Origin: JBNJEM01 sp051745935
GTDB lineage: Bacteria > Planctomycetota > Planctomycetia > Pirellulales > Pirellulaceae
Direction: 5' to 3'
Length of the DNA stretch: 9,166 nt
Assembly (NCBI GenBank): GCA_051745935.1
Contig: JBNJEM010000304.1
Coordinates: 1-9,166 of the forward strand
In this document: positions 1 to 5,756 of the stretch, in pieces
How the letters are laid out: every line of letters begins with the position of its first letter
Position numbering within the stretch: position 1 is the first letter of the stretch
Translations under genes and position numbers: made by a program
The notes under the pieces: model-generated
What the model saw: only the letters and a program-made list of their open reading frames with translations
Databases searched by the model: none
What the model was told of the DNA's origin: nothing

Positions 1-70
1 GGCCAAAAAGAGTGGAAAAAGGGAAGCAGACCTTACCCTATTCAGCCGCTCTCGCGGCGTCAACGGAGCG

Positions 71-226
71 GCGCGTTTTTGGGGGGAAACGATACCGCCA
101 CCGGGCAGTATGCAAATGGTATATACTTCAGGCGGTCGGATTCGTCCGGGTGGAAAGCGGCCCGGCGCAAGCCGTCCTCCCGTTGGTCGGACTCGCGGCG
201 GACAAAGTCATCCGCGGCCGCTATAA
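71..226 (+). repeat. Dispersed ~100-bp repeat, copy A (upstream of the beta-propeller gene)
   Basis: Bases 127-226 align without gaps to 5531-5630 with 13 differences in 100 positions by hand count. The longest identical block is about 18 bases (167-184). A looser match extends left: a G/T-rich block at 71-89 resembles 5483-5500. Inside are short inverted repeats kept in both copies: GCGGA/TCCGC around an 8-base loop, and CGGG/CCCG around a purine-rich loop. The right edge ends in a perfect TATAAT. Both strands stay open across the core. No transposase, target-site duplication or terminal inverted repeat is visible. It could be a promoter/leader module, a structured RNA or an old coding fragment. 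Confidence 0.85.
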
Positions 227-227
227 T
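199..227 (+). promoter_or_regulatory. Predicted sigma70-type promoter of the beta-propeller gene
   Basis: CGGACA (199-204) matches four of six bases of the -35 consensus. A 17-base spacer separates it from a perfect TATAAT (222-227). Transcription would begin near 233, about 55 bases before the ATG at 290. The element lies at the right edge of repeat copy A. Sequence-based call only. Confidence 0.55.
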
Positions 228-278
228 AGCGACGATGCTGTTGAGTGCCTCCTTGCCCGCACGGTCGAACGCGTTCCT

Positions 279-282
279 GGAG
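279..282 (+). promoter_or_regulatory. Ribosome binding site deciding the start at 290
   Basis: GGAG lies seven bases before the ATG at 290. The frame is also open from a GTG at 245, but that start would put a basic stretch with a Cys ahead of an otherwise normal signal peptide and has no comparable site, so 290 is preferred. Confidence 0.6.
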
Positions 283-289
283 AATTAGA

Positions 290-3200
290 ATGAGCCCCAT
301 TCCGATCCCGATCCGGTTAGACATCTTCCCGCTTCTGACTGTCCTTGTGCTTGCCCCCTTTTCGCTGGCGAATGACGCGGCCGAGCGGGCGGCGGCGGTC
401 TCCGAATCCGCCGGCATAAAGCGCGGACTCGTGGTGCACGTCGATTGCGCGGACGGCCGGCTTGGCCGTGCCCTGGCCCGGCGCGGTTACGACGTGGTTC
501 ACGGCCTGGAGACCAACCCCGAAGTGGTGACGGCGGCCCGCCAGGCGATCCATTCCGAGGGACTCGCTGGCCGCGTATCGGTTGATACGTGGGACGGAAA
601 GCATTTGCCTTACATCGACAATCTGGTCACGCTCCTAATTTGCGAAAAGAGCGATGGCCTGTCGAAAAAGGAGATCATGCGAGTGGTCAGGCCGGGGGGC
701 GTCGCCATGGTCGGGGAAGAAAAGATGGTGAAAGCTTATCCGGAGAATATCGACCAGTGGAGCCATTACCTGTACGGTCCGGGGAACAATGCTGTTTCGG
801 CCGACGAGGTCGTGGACCAACCGTTCCGGATGCAGTGGACGGGGGGGCCCAAGTGGGCCCGGCATCACGACTACTTCTCGTCCACCAGTGCCATGGTCTC
901 CGGCGACGGACGCGTTTTCTCGATAGAGGACGAGGGCGCCATTGCATCCCTCGATAAACCATCGGAGTGGAAACTGGTCGCCCGGGATGCGTTTTGCGGC
1001 CTCGTTCTTTGGAAGCGAGACGTCGGGCCTTGGGAAGGGCGATTCAGACGGTTCCGGAGTGGACCGCCGGCCATTGGTCGCCGGCTGGTCGCGTCCACCG
1101 ACCGGATTTACGTCACGCTCGGATATGGCAAACCGGTTGTTGCCTTGGAAGCCGCCACGGGGAAGACCGTTTGGACATGCGAGGAAACCCGCGGCGCCAC
1201 CGAAATCATACTCGCCGGTGACACGCTCTACATTGCGGCGGAAAATGGCCAGGGAGAGAATCGCGGGACGCCGGCTCCTCGCACCCCTACTCTTCCCCCG
1301 GAGGAGATGCGCATCGTCGCGGTGGACGCCGACTCCGGGGCAGTTCGTTGGACGCGAGAGGGATCGGATACCAGAAACTACTTGGCCACGACCTTGTGCT
1401 CGGACGCAAAGCGTGTCTTTCTTCACAACACGTCCTGGCTTGTATGTCTTGATGCCGAAAGCGGTCAAACCACGTGGAAAGTCGCCAGGCCCTCCAGTCT
1501 CAAACGCCGGTCCTGGTCCGCGCCGACACTCACGGTCGTGGAGGGCGTATTGCTCTCCGCCGACGTCTCGGCCGATCGCGAGGCCACGGAACCGCCGAAG
1601 GCGGTGGACTGGAACTACACGTCGGGGCCGCCGCGCGGCCCATCCGGACAAGGCCAGCTGATCGCCTTTTCAGCTGATGCTGGCGAGAAACTGTGGGAAT
1701 GTCCAACCGCGATGAACTATTGTGCCCCGCCCGATATATTCGTGGTGGAGGGAACGGTTTGGACGGGGACCGACAGCGGACGAAACGACCCGGATTTCCA
1801 GGAAGGACGGGACCTGCATACGGGAGAAATCGTCCGCCGACTTAGAACCGAGGATGCCTTTACCACCACTCACCATCACCGCTGCTACCGGGATCGGGCG
1901 ACCGAGCGGCAAATCATCATGGGCAGAACGGGCATTGAGTTCATAAACTTCGATGGCGGGGCCTCGCTTCGTCATTGTTGGATCAGGGGACAATGCCAGT
2001 ATGGCCTGATGCCCGCCAACGGCATGCTGTACCTGCCTCCCCACTCCTGTGCCTGCTATATCCAAAGCAAGCTGTCCGGTTTGTGGGCGCTGGCTTCCCG
2101 GCGGCAAACCCCTTATCCCACGCGTGAAGAGTCGCGGCTGCACAAAGGCCCCGCCTTCGGAACCATCGACCCGAGCCGCTCGCTCTCCGAAACGGATTGG
2201 CCCACCTATCGCCACGATCCCTCACGCAGCGGACGGATCGGAGCACGCATGAACCCCACTCGGCGGGAAGCTTGGACCGCGGAGGTTCGCGGAGAGTTGA
2301 CGGGACTGGTCGCGGCCCATTCTCGCGTGTTGGTGGCATCAAAGGATCATCACCTCGTGCGGGCGTTGAACAGCGGCAGCGGGGAACTGGAGTGGCAATT
2401 CACCGCCGGAGGACGAATCGATTCACCACCCACCATCCATGGCAATGCGGTCCTGTTTGGTTCCGCGGATGGGTACGTCTACTGCCTCCGCCTGGACGAT
2501 GGCGCGCTAGCCTGGCGGTTCCGGGCAGCGCCAACCGATCTGCGAACCGTCTCGTATGGGCAGCTCGAGTCGGTGTGGCCCGTCACCGGTAGTGTTCTGG
2601 TCCACGACGACCGCGTGTACTGCAGCGCGGGTCGATCATCGTTCCTGGACGGCGGCATGACCCTCTATCAACTTGATCCGGCGACCGGCGAACTGCTGGA
2701 TGAGAAGAATCTGTACTCCCGCGACCCGAAAACGGGGCGGCAACCGGAACAAGTAATCGAGGACACTGAGCTGCCAGGCGCGCTGCCGGACGTGATGGTG
2801 TGCGACGGGCAATGGATTTACCTGCGGGACATCCGGATGGATCCCTCCTTCGAGATCAAGCCCCCGACCGTCCCCCACATCTATAGCTCCGTGGGCCTGC
2901 TGGACGGGCACTGGTGGCACCGCACGTATTGGCAGTGGGGAAAACGGACGTGGGGCCGCTACAGTGGCTGGCATGTGGTGGACGACTTCCGCCCCAGCGG
3001 CCGGATCATGGTAGCCGACGAAAAGACGGTCTTCGGCTATGGGCGAAAGAAAGTGGGGCCCAAGGACCACAATTTGGAAAATTTCCACCTGTTCCGCGCG
3101 GACAAGGCAGTGGAGCCGGTCAACAAGGACGTGGGGAAGATCAAGAACAACAACAACCTGGCACTCAGAAAGCACCAGCGGCCCTCCCGGACACGGTATC

Positions 3201-3481
3201 ACTGGTCCGAGCAAATCCAGCTCGTTGCCCGTGCCATGGTGCTCTCCGACCACGTGCTCTTCGCCGCCGGTCCGCTCCATGCTGAAAACGGGGACGAGCC
3301 GGTTTTCGATGACCAGAGCCATCCATCGGCGCTCATGGCCTTCTCGACCGAAGATGGCTCGAAACTCTCACAGTGCCAACTGCCATGCCAACCGGTCTTC
3401 GATGGCATGGCCGCCGCGGGCGGCAACCTGTACCTGTCCCTGATCGATGGAACGGTGCGATGTTTTGAAGGGGGCCGCTAA
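290..3481 (+). CDS. Exported PQQ-type beta-propeller protein with N-terminal methyltransferase-like domain
   Basis: 1063 residues. Residues 1-28 form a signal peptide: a hydrophobic run (LLTVLVLAPF) with likely cleavage after SLA. Residues about 45-145 resemble a class I SAM-methyltransferase fold, with a motif-I-like VDCADGRLG (51-59), an acidic residue after the second strand (LETNP, 73-77) and a late VVRPGG (132-137). Motif I is poor, so catalysis is doubtful. The rest is propeller: PQQ-like blades of the form hydrophobic-ALD-x-x-(S/T)G-x-x-x-W occur near 283-295, 342-354, 384-396, 457-469, 689-702, 730-742 and 792-803. A Cys/His-rich centre (HHHRCYRD at 528; CQYGLMPANG at 569; PHSCACYIQ at 585) and WPTYRHDPSRSG at 637 separate two propeller halves. 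Annotation pipelines often call such proteins BamB-like or PQQ enzyme. No CxxCH haem site is visible. The substrate is unknown; a periplasmic or cell-surface role is inferred from the signal peptide. Confidence 0.88.
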   Translation: MSPIPIPIRLDIFPLLTVLVLAPFSLANDAAERAAAVSESAGIKRGLVVHVDCADGRLGRALARRGYDVVHGLETNPEVVTAARQAIHSEGLAGRVSVDTWDGKHLPYIDNLVTLLICEKSDGLSKKEIMRVVRPGGVAMVGEEKMVKAYPENIDQWSHYLYGPGNNAVSADEVVDQPFRMQWTGGPKWARHHDYFSSTSAMVSGDGRVFSIEDEGAIASLDKPSEWKLVARDAFCGLVLWKRDVGPWEGRFRRFRSGPPAIGRRLVASTDRIYVTLGYGKPVVALEAATGKTVWTCEETRGATEIILAGDTLYIAAENGQGENRGTPAPRTPTLPPEEMRIVAVDADSGAVRWTREGSDTRNYLATTLCSDAKRVFLHNTSWLVCLDAESGQTTWKVARPSSLKRRSWSAPTLTVVEGVLLSADVSADREATEPPKAVDWNYTSGPPRGPSGQGQLIAFSADAGEKLWECPTAMNYCAPPDIFVVEGTVWTGTDSGRNDPDFQEGRDLHTGEIVRRLRTEDAFTTTHHHRCYRDRATERQIIMGRTGIEFINFDGGASLRHCWIRGQCQYGLMPANGMLYLPPHSCACYIQSKLSGLWALASRRQTPYPTREESRLHKGPAFGTIDPSRSLSETDWPTYRHDPSRSGRIGARMNPTRREAWTAEVRGELTGLVAAHSRVLVASKDHHLVRALNSGSGELEWQFTAGGRIDSPPTIHGNAVLFGSADGYVYCLRLDDGALAWRFRAAPTDLRTVSYGQLESVWPVTGSVLVHDDRVYCSAGRSSFLDGGMTLYQLDPATGELLDEKNLYSRDPKTGRQPEQVIEDTELPGALPDVMVCDGQWIYLRDIRMDPSFEIKPPTVPHIYSSVGLLDGHWWHRTYWQWGKRTWGRYSGWHVVDDFRPSGRIMVADEKTVFGYGRKKVGPKDHNLENFHLFRADKAVEPVNKDVGKIKNNNNLALRKHQRPSRTRYHWSEQIQLVARAMVLSDHVLFAAGPLHAENGDEPVFDDQSHPSALMAFSTEDGSKLSQCQLPCQPVFDGMAAAGGNLYLSLIDGTVRCFEGGR

Positions 3482-3500
3482 CGGATTCGTTTTCCGTTTT
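3480..3500 (+). terminator. Weak candidate intrinsic terminator after the beta-propeller gene
   Basis: AACGGA (3480-3485) can pair with TCCGTT (3493-3498) around a 7-base loop, directly at the stop codon and followed by only a short T run. The stem is six pairs and AT-containing, so termination may be inefficient. Confidence 0.25.
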
Positions 3501-3640
3501 GACAAAGCACGCGACATGGGCCGCCAATCCGATGAGGTTTCCGCAGCCGTTGACCAGTGCCGCGGGGTTGCCGCGAACAGCGACATAAACTGACCTTGTT
3601 CTCTCCCGCACAATTGAGTACAAGTCGGCCCTGTTTCGTA

Positions 3641-3650
3641 CGGTATACCG
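3641..3650. promoter_or_regulatory. Perfect palindrome CGGTATACCG, possible operator
   Basis: A ten-base perfect inverted repeat about 110 bases before the small exported-protein gene. It contains a TATACC that could act as a -10, but no -35 sits at the right distance: a TTGAGT at 3614 is 24 bases away. A regulator site is possible. A chance palindrome of this length is also quite possible. Confidence 0.2.
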
Positions 3651-3724
3651 GTATGCGCCGGAGACGGAAATGAGATCGCGGCGCATCGCGCGGTTCGCCC
3701 ATCTCCCGGTCCATTGCCTTTTCC

Positions 3725-3741
3725 GCCGGCATACCGCCGGC
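3725..3741 (+). other. Hairpin in the leader of the small exported-protein gene
   Basis: GCCGGC at 3725-3730 and again at 3736-3741, separated by ATACC, can form a six-pair GC-only stem with a five-base loop. It lies just before the GGGGA that precedes the ATG at 3760. It could affect translation or be a by-product of local CCGCCGGC duplication (3723-3730 and 3734-3741 nearly repeat). Confidence 0.3.
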
Positions 3742-3759
3742 CTGCGGGGACAACGTACC

Positions 3760-4104
3760 ATGAAATGCCTGACTTCAATGTTGCCGACCCTGGTGGTCAT
3801 GTGCGCGACCTTATTTCCCTCGCCGCTCCACGCACGGCCAGTTTCCCAGCCGGGTGCGTTTTCGGCAGAAGCGGTCGACGTGGATACGGATGCGCTGCGC
3901 GAAAAACTCATCAAGGGACTCAAGGCGGTCCGCGAGGATCAAAAAAGCTACATCAGGCAAGTTGTCAAACGGGTTGCCGAGAAGAAGTTCCCCGTGTCGA
4001 TTGTTTATGCCTCCTTCAGGTATGCTCGCACGCGATCGCCGTCTTACCCGTTTTGGTATTTTAAGTATGCTCTGGAAACCCTGGTCGAGCGTCATAACAA
4101 TTAG
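3760..4104 (+). CDS. Small exported protein of unknown function
   Basis: 114 residues from the ATG at 3760, preceded by GGGGA at 3746-3750. The frame is open from an ATG at 3670, but that start would bury the signal peptide under 30 mostly basic residues. Residues 1-24 look like a cleavable signal (MKCLTSMLPTLVVMCATLF, then SPLHA before the cut). The mature part is about 90 residues, rich in Lys/Arg, and mainly helical in appearance: DALREKLIKGLKAVREDQ near 42-59, then a second helix (QVVKRVAEKKFP), ending with an aromatic segment (YPFWYFKYALETLVERHNN). No cysteine pair or catalytic motif is visible in the mature part. I do not recognise the family for certain; short secreted proteins with a similar YPF-YF ending seem familiar from planctomycetes. 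It converges with the dihydroorotase gene, 43 bases away. Confidence 0.7.
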   Translation: MKCLTSMLPTLVVMCATLFPSPLHARPVSQPGAFSAEAVDVDTDALREKLIKGLKAVREDQKSYIRQVVKRVAEKKFPVSIVYASFRYARTRSPSYPFWYFKYALETLVERHNN

Positions 4105-4147
4105 CCCGCCTGACTTCCACCGAGATCAGCAGGGATAATCGGAGCGT

Positions 4148-5470
4148 TCATCTCCAATAGCCGCCTCGGGCATGATCGAATTCCGCCTCGGTGCCTCGCC
4201 GTGACTCGTCAAACTTTCCGGCGGCGTAAACCGTGTGCCCCATCACCCAGGTGCGCACGGGCCAACCGGTCAAGGTAATCCCGTGCCACGGGCTCCAGCG
4301 ACACTTCGTTTGTTGCTGTTCGTCGCGCACCATGGCTCGCTTTTCAAGATCGACCAGGACCAGGTCGGCGTCGTAGCCGCGGGCAATGCGTCCTTTGTTC
4401 ACGAGATCCCAGACGCGAGCTGGTCCCGTGCTCATCCAATGCACGACCTGCTCCAGCGTGCAGCGTCCCGAGTGGACTTGGTCGAGCAGCAAGGCGAGCG
4501 AATTCTCCACCGCCGGCACGCCGCTTGGCGAGGCGGGATAGGGCTGTTTCTTTTCCGCCAGCGTGTGGGGGGCGTGATCGCTGGCAATCACCTGCGCCCT
4601 GCCGCTCCGCAGGGCCTGCCACAGCTGCCGGTTGTCCTCGGCTGTCTTCACCGAAGGGTTCATCTGGAGCCGAGTTCCCAACCGAGGATAGTCTTCGACA
4701 TTGAAGTATAGGTGATGGGGACAGACTTCCGTCGTTAGCACGTGGTGATGGTCCGCGCACAGGATCGGTTCCGCGCCGGTCGAAGCATGGACAAGATGGA
4801 ATCGGTGAGCATGTCGCAGGGCCAAATCGACGGCTCGACGGGTCGCGATCAGCGCGGCTTGGTGGTCGCGGATCTTCGAGTGGTCCGCCACGTCCGTGGA
4901 TCCGGCAAAACGCTGCTTATTGGCTTGAATGGTCGCTTCGTCCTCGCAATGGGCCGCGATGGGCAAGGTGGTCTCCGCGAAGATTCGCTCCAACGCCTCC
5001 TGGTCGTCCACCAGTAGGTCTCCCGTACTTGATCCAATGTAGATTTTAATGCCGGGTGTTCGCGTGGCCCGCGACAGTTCATTTAGGTTATCTCGCGTCG
5101 CGCCGATGTAAAAGCCGTAATTCACCAGGCTTTGCCGAGCAGCCAAGGCCAGCTTTTGGTGTAGCCGCCCCACGGTGGTCGTGCTGGGCCGCGTATTGGG
5201 CATGTCGAGGAAAGTCGTCACGCCCCCCTTCGCGCACGCGCGGCTGCCATGATGCAAATCCTCTTTGTGGGTCAGGCCGGGTTCGCGAAAGTGAACGTGA
5301 TCGTCGATCATTCCGGGTAACAGATGGAGTCCCGTGGCATCAATGGTTTCGTCGGCCGGGATCTGAATCGCGGGATCGATATCAGCGATCCGTGAACCCT
5401 CAATCAAAACCGATGTCCGGCGGCTCTCTTCGGCCAAGACCACGGTCGCGTTGCGGATTAGTGTTTTCAT
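4148..5470 (-). CDS. pyrC: Dihydroorotase
   Basis: 440 residues, a normal length for the long (class I-like) dihydroorotases. The enzyme interconverts N-carbamoyl-aspartate and dihydroorotate, the third step of de novo pyrimidine synthesis, in the cytoplasm. The amidohydrolase signature is complete: DDHVHFREPG with metal ligands His58 and His60 and substrate-binding Arg62; MPNTRP (Asn92); Lys142 in GIKIYIGSSTG, placed as the carbamylated bridging lysine; His174 in AAHCEDE; His228 in HLVHAST; Asn271 in QMNPSVK; and the catalytic ASDHAPH (Asp298, His302). The N-terminal beta segment and the C-terminal ADLVLVDL strand belong to the small sandwich domain. No other pyr gene lies nearby, so it appears to be transcribed alone, from a start at 5470 lacking an obvious Shine-Dalgarno. 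An allantoinase or hydantoinase is less likely given the REPG, MPNTRP and SDHAPH set. Confidence 0.93.
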   Translation of the reverse strand: MKTLIRNATVVLAEESRRTSVLIEGSRIADIDPAIQIPADETIDATGLHLLPGMIDDHVHFREPGLTHKEDLHHGSRACAKGGVTTFLDMPNTRPSTTTVGRLHQKLALAARQSLVNYGFYIGATRDNLNELSRATRTPGIKIYIGSSTGDLLVDDQEALERIFAETTLPIAAHCEDEATIQANKQRFAGSTDVADHSKIRDHQAALIATRRAVDLALRHAHRFHLVHASTGAEPILCADHHHVLTTEVCPHHLYFNVEDYPRLGTRLQMNPSVKTAEDNRQLWQALRSGRAQVIASDHAPHTLAEKKQPYPASPSGVPAVENSLALLLDQVHSGRCTLEQVVHWMSTGPARVWDLVNKGRIARGYDADLVLVDLEKRAMVRDEQQQTKCRWSPWHGITLTGWPVRTWVMGHTVYAAGKFDESRRGTEAEFDHARGGYWR

Positions 5471-5523
5471 GGAGCAGCATCCGCGTGTTTTGGGGAGAAA
5501 AGGGGTGAGGACTCAATCGCCCT

Positions 5524-5529
5524 ATTATA
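5524..5529 (-). promoter_or_regulatory. Predicted -10 element of the dihydroorotase gene
   Basis: A perfect TATAAT on the minus strand, about 54 bases before the dihydroorotase ATG (5470), would place the RNA start near 5517. No good -35 is seen 16-18 bases upstream (CGGAAA-like at best). It sits at the left edge of repeat copy B. Confidence 0.45.
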
Positions 5530-5602
5530 TTTCAGGCGGTTGGATTTTTCCGGGTGGAAAGCTGCCCGACGCAAGCCGTCCTCCCGTTAGTTGGAGTTGC
5601 GG

Positions 5603-5631
5603 CGGAGAAAGTCATCCGCGACCGGTATATG
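5603..5631 (+). promoter_or_regulatory. Degenerate rightward promoter inside repeat copy B
   Basis: CGGAGA (5603-5608), a 17-base spacer and TATATG (5626-5631) occupy the exact positions of the copy A promoter at 199-227. Any RNA made would run antisense into the antiporter gene. An ATG at 5690 lies at nearly the same distance from the -10 as the true start in copy A, but it opens only a 48-codon frame. The element may be decayed or may make an antisense RNA. Confidence 0.25.
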
Positions 5632-5649
5632 ATGGCGCGGTTGCGCGGT

Positions 5650-5754
5650 TCATCCATCGACACGAGCGGATCTTTCGAGAATCCTTGCCATGCCGCGGCG
5701 TTGGTCTGTTTTTTGCCCGCGCTTGGCCATGCGTGTGACGCCCTGCTGTTTCAT
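5650..5754 (-). CDS. Possible 34-residue basic small protein after the antiporter gene
   Basis: An ATG at 5754 lies two bases beyond the antiporter stop and opens 34 codons rich in Lys, Arg and Gln (begins MKQQGVTRMAKRGQKT, ends SARVDG). The spacing fits a fourth operon member. However, it is short, has no clear Shine-Dalgarno and resembles nothing I recognise, so chance is the simpler explanation. Confidence 0.18.
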   Translation of the reverse strand: MKQQGVTRMAKRGQKTDQRRGMARILERSARVDG

Positions 5755-5756
5755 GT

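Larger units (their letters stand above)
5483..5640 (+). repeat. Dispersed ~100-bp repeat, copy B (between dihydroorotase and antiporter genes)
   Basis: Core 5531-5630 matches 127-226 at 87 of 100 positions without gaps, in the same orientation. The left fringe 5483-5500 matches 71-89 loosely and falls in the dihydroorotase leader. In the plus frame starting TTT-CAG at 5530, seven of the 13 differences fall at third codon positions, four at first and two at second. Most of the remaining changes are conservative (Leu/Val, Asp/Glu). The hairpin GCGGA-N8-TCCGC is kept. Left edge: perfect minus-strand TATAAT. Right edge: degenerate plus-strand TATATG. Confidence 0.85.

Noticed and set aside
127..226. 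Repeat as a known riboswitch (cobalamin, c-di-GMP, TPP, fluoride)
   Set aside because: Fragments such as GACGCAAGCC recall parts of known consensus sequences, but the required conserved blocks and pairing order are not present.
635..1651. Long minus-strand open frame inside the beta-propeller gene (338 codons)
   Set aside because: It is antisense to a clearly coding frame. Its product is Arg/Pro/Gly-rich with no domain, as expected for a GC-rich shadow frame.
3499..3527. Perfect TTGACA at 3499-3504 as a promoter for the small exported-protein gene
   Set aside because: The -10 position 17 bases later reads CGCCAA, and nearby spacings are no better.
4105..4147. Bidirectional terminator between the convergent small-protein and dihydroorotase genes
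   Set aside because: Only a four-base CTGA/TCAG pairing is visible, with no T run on either strand.
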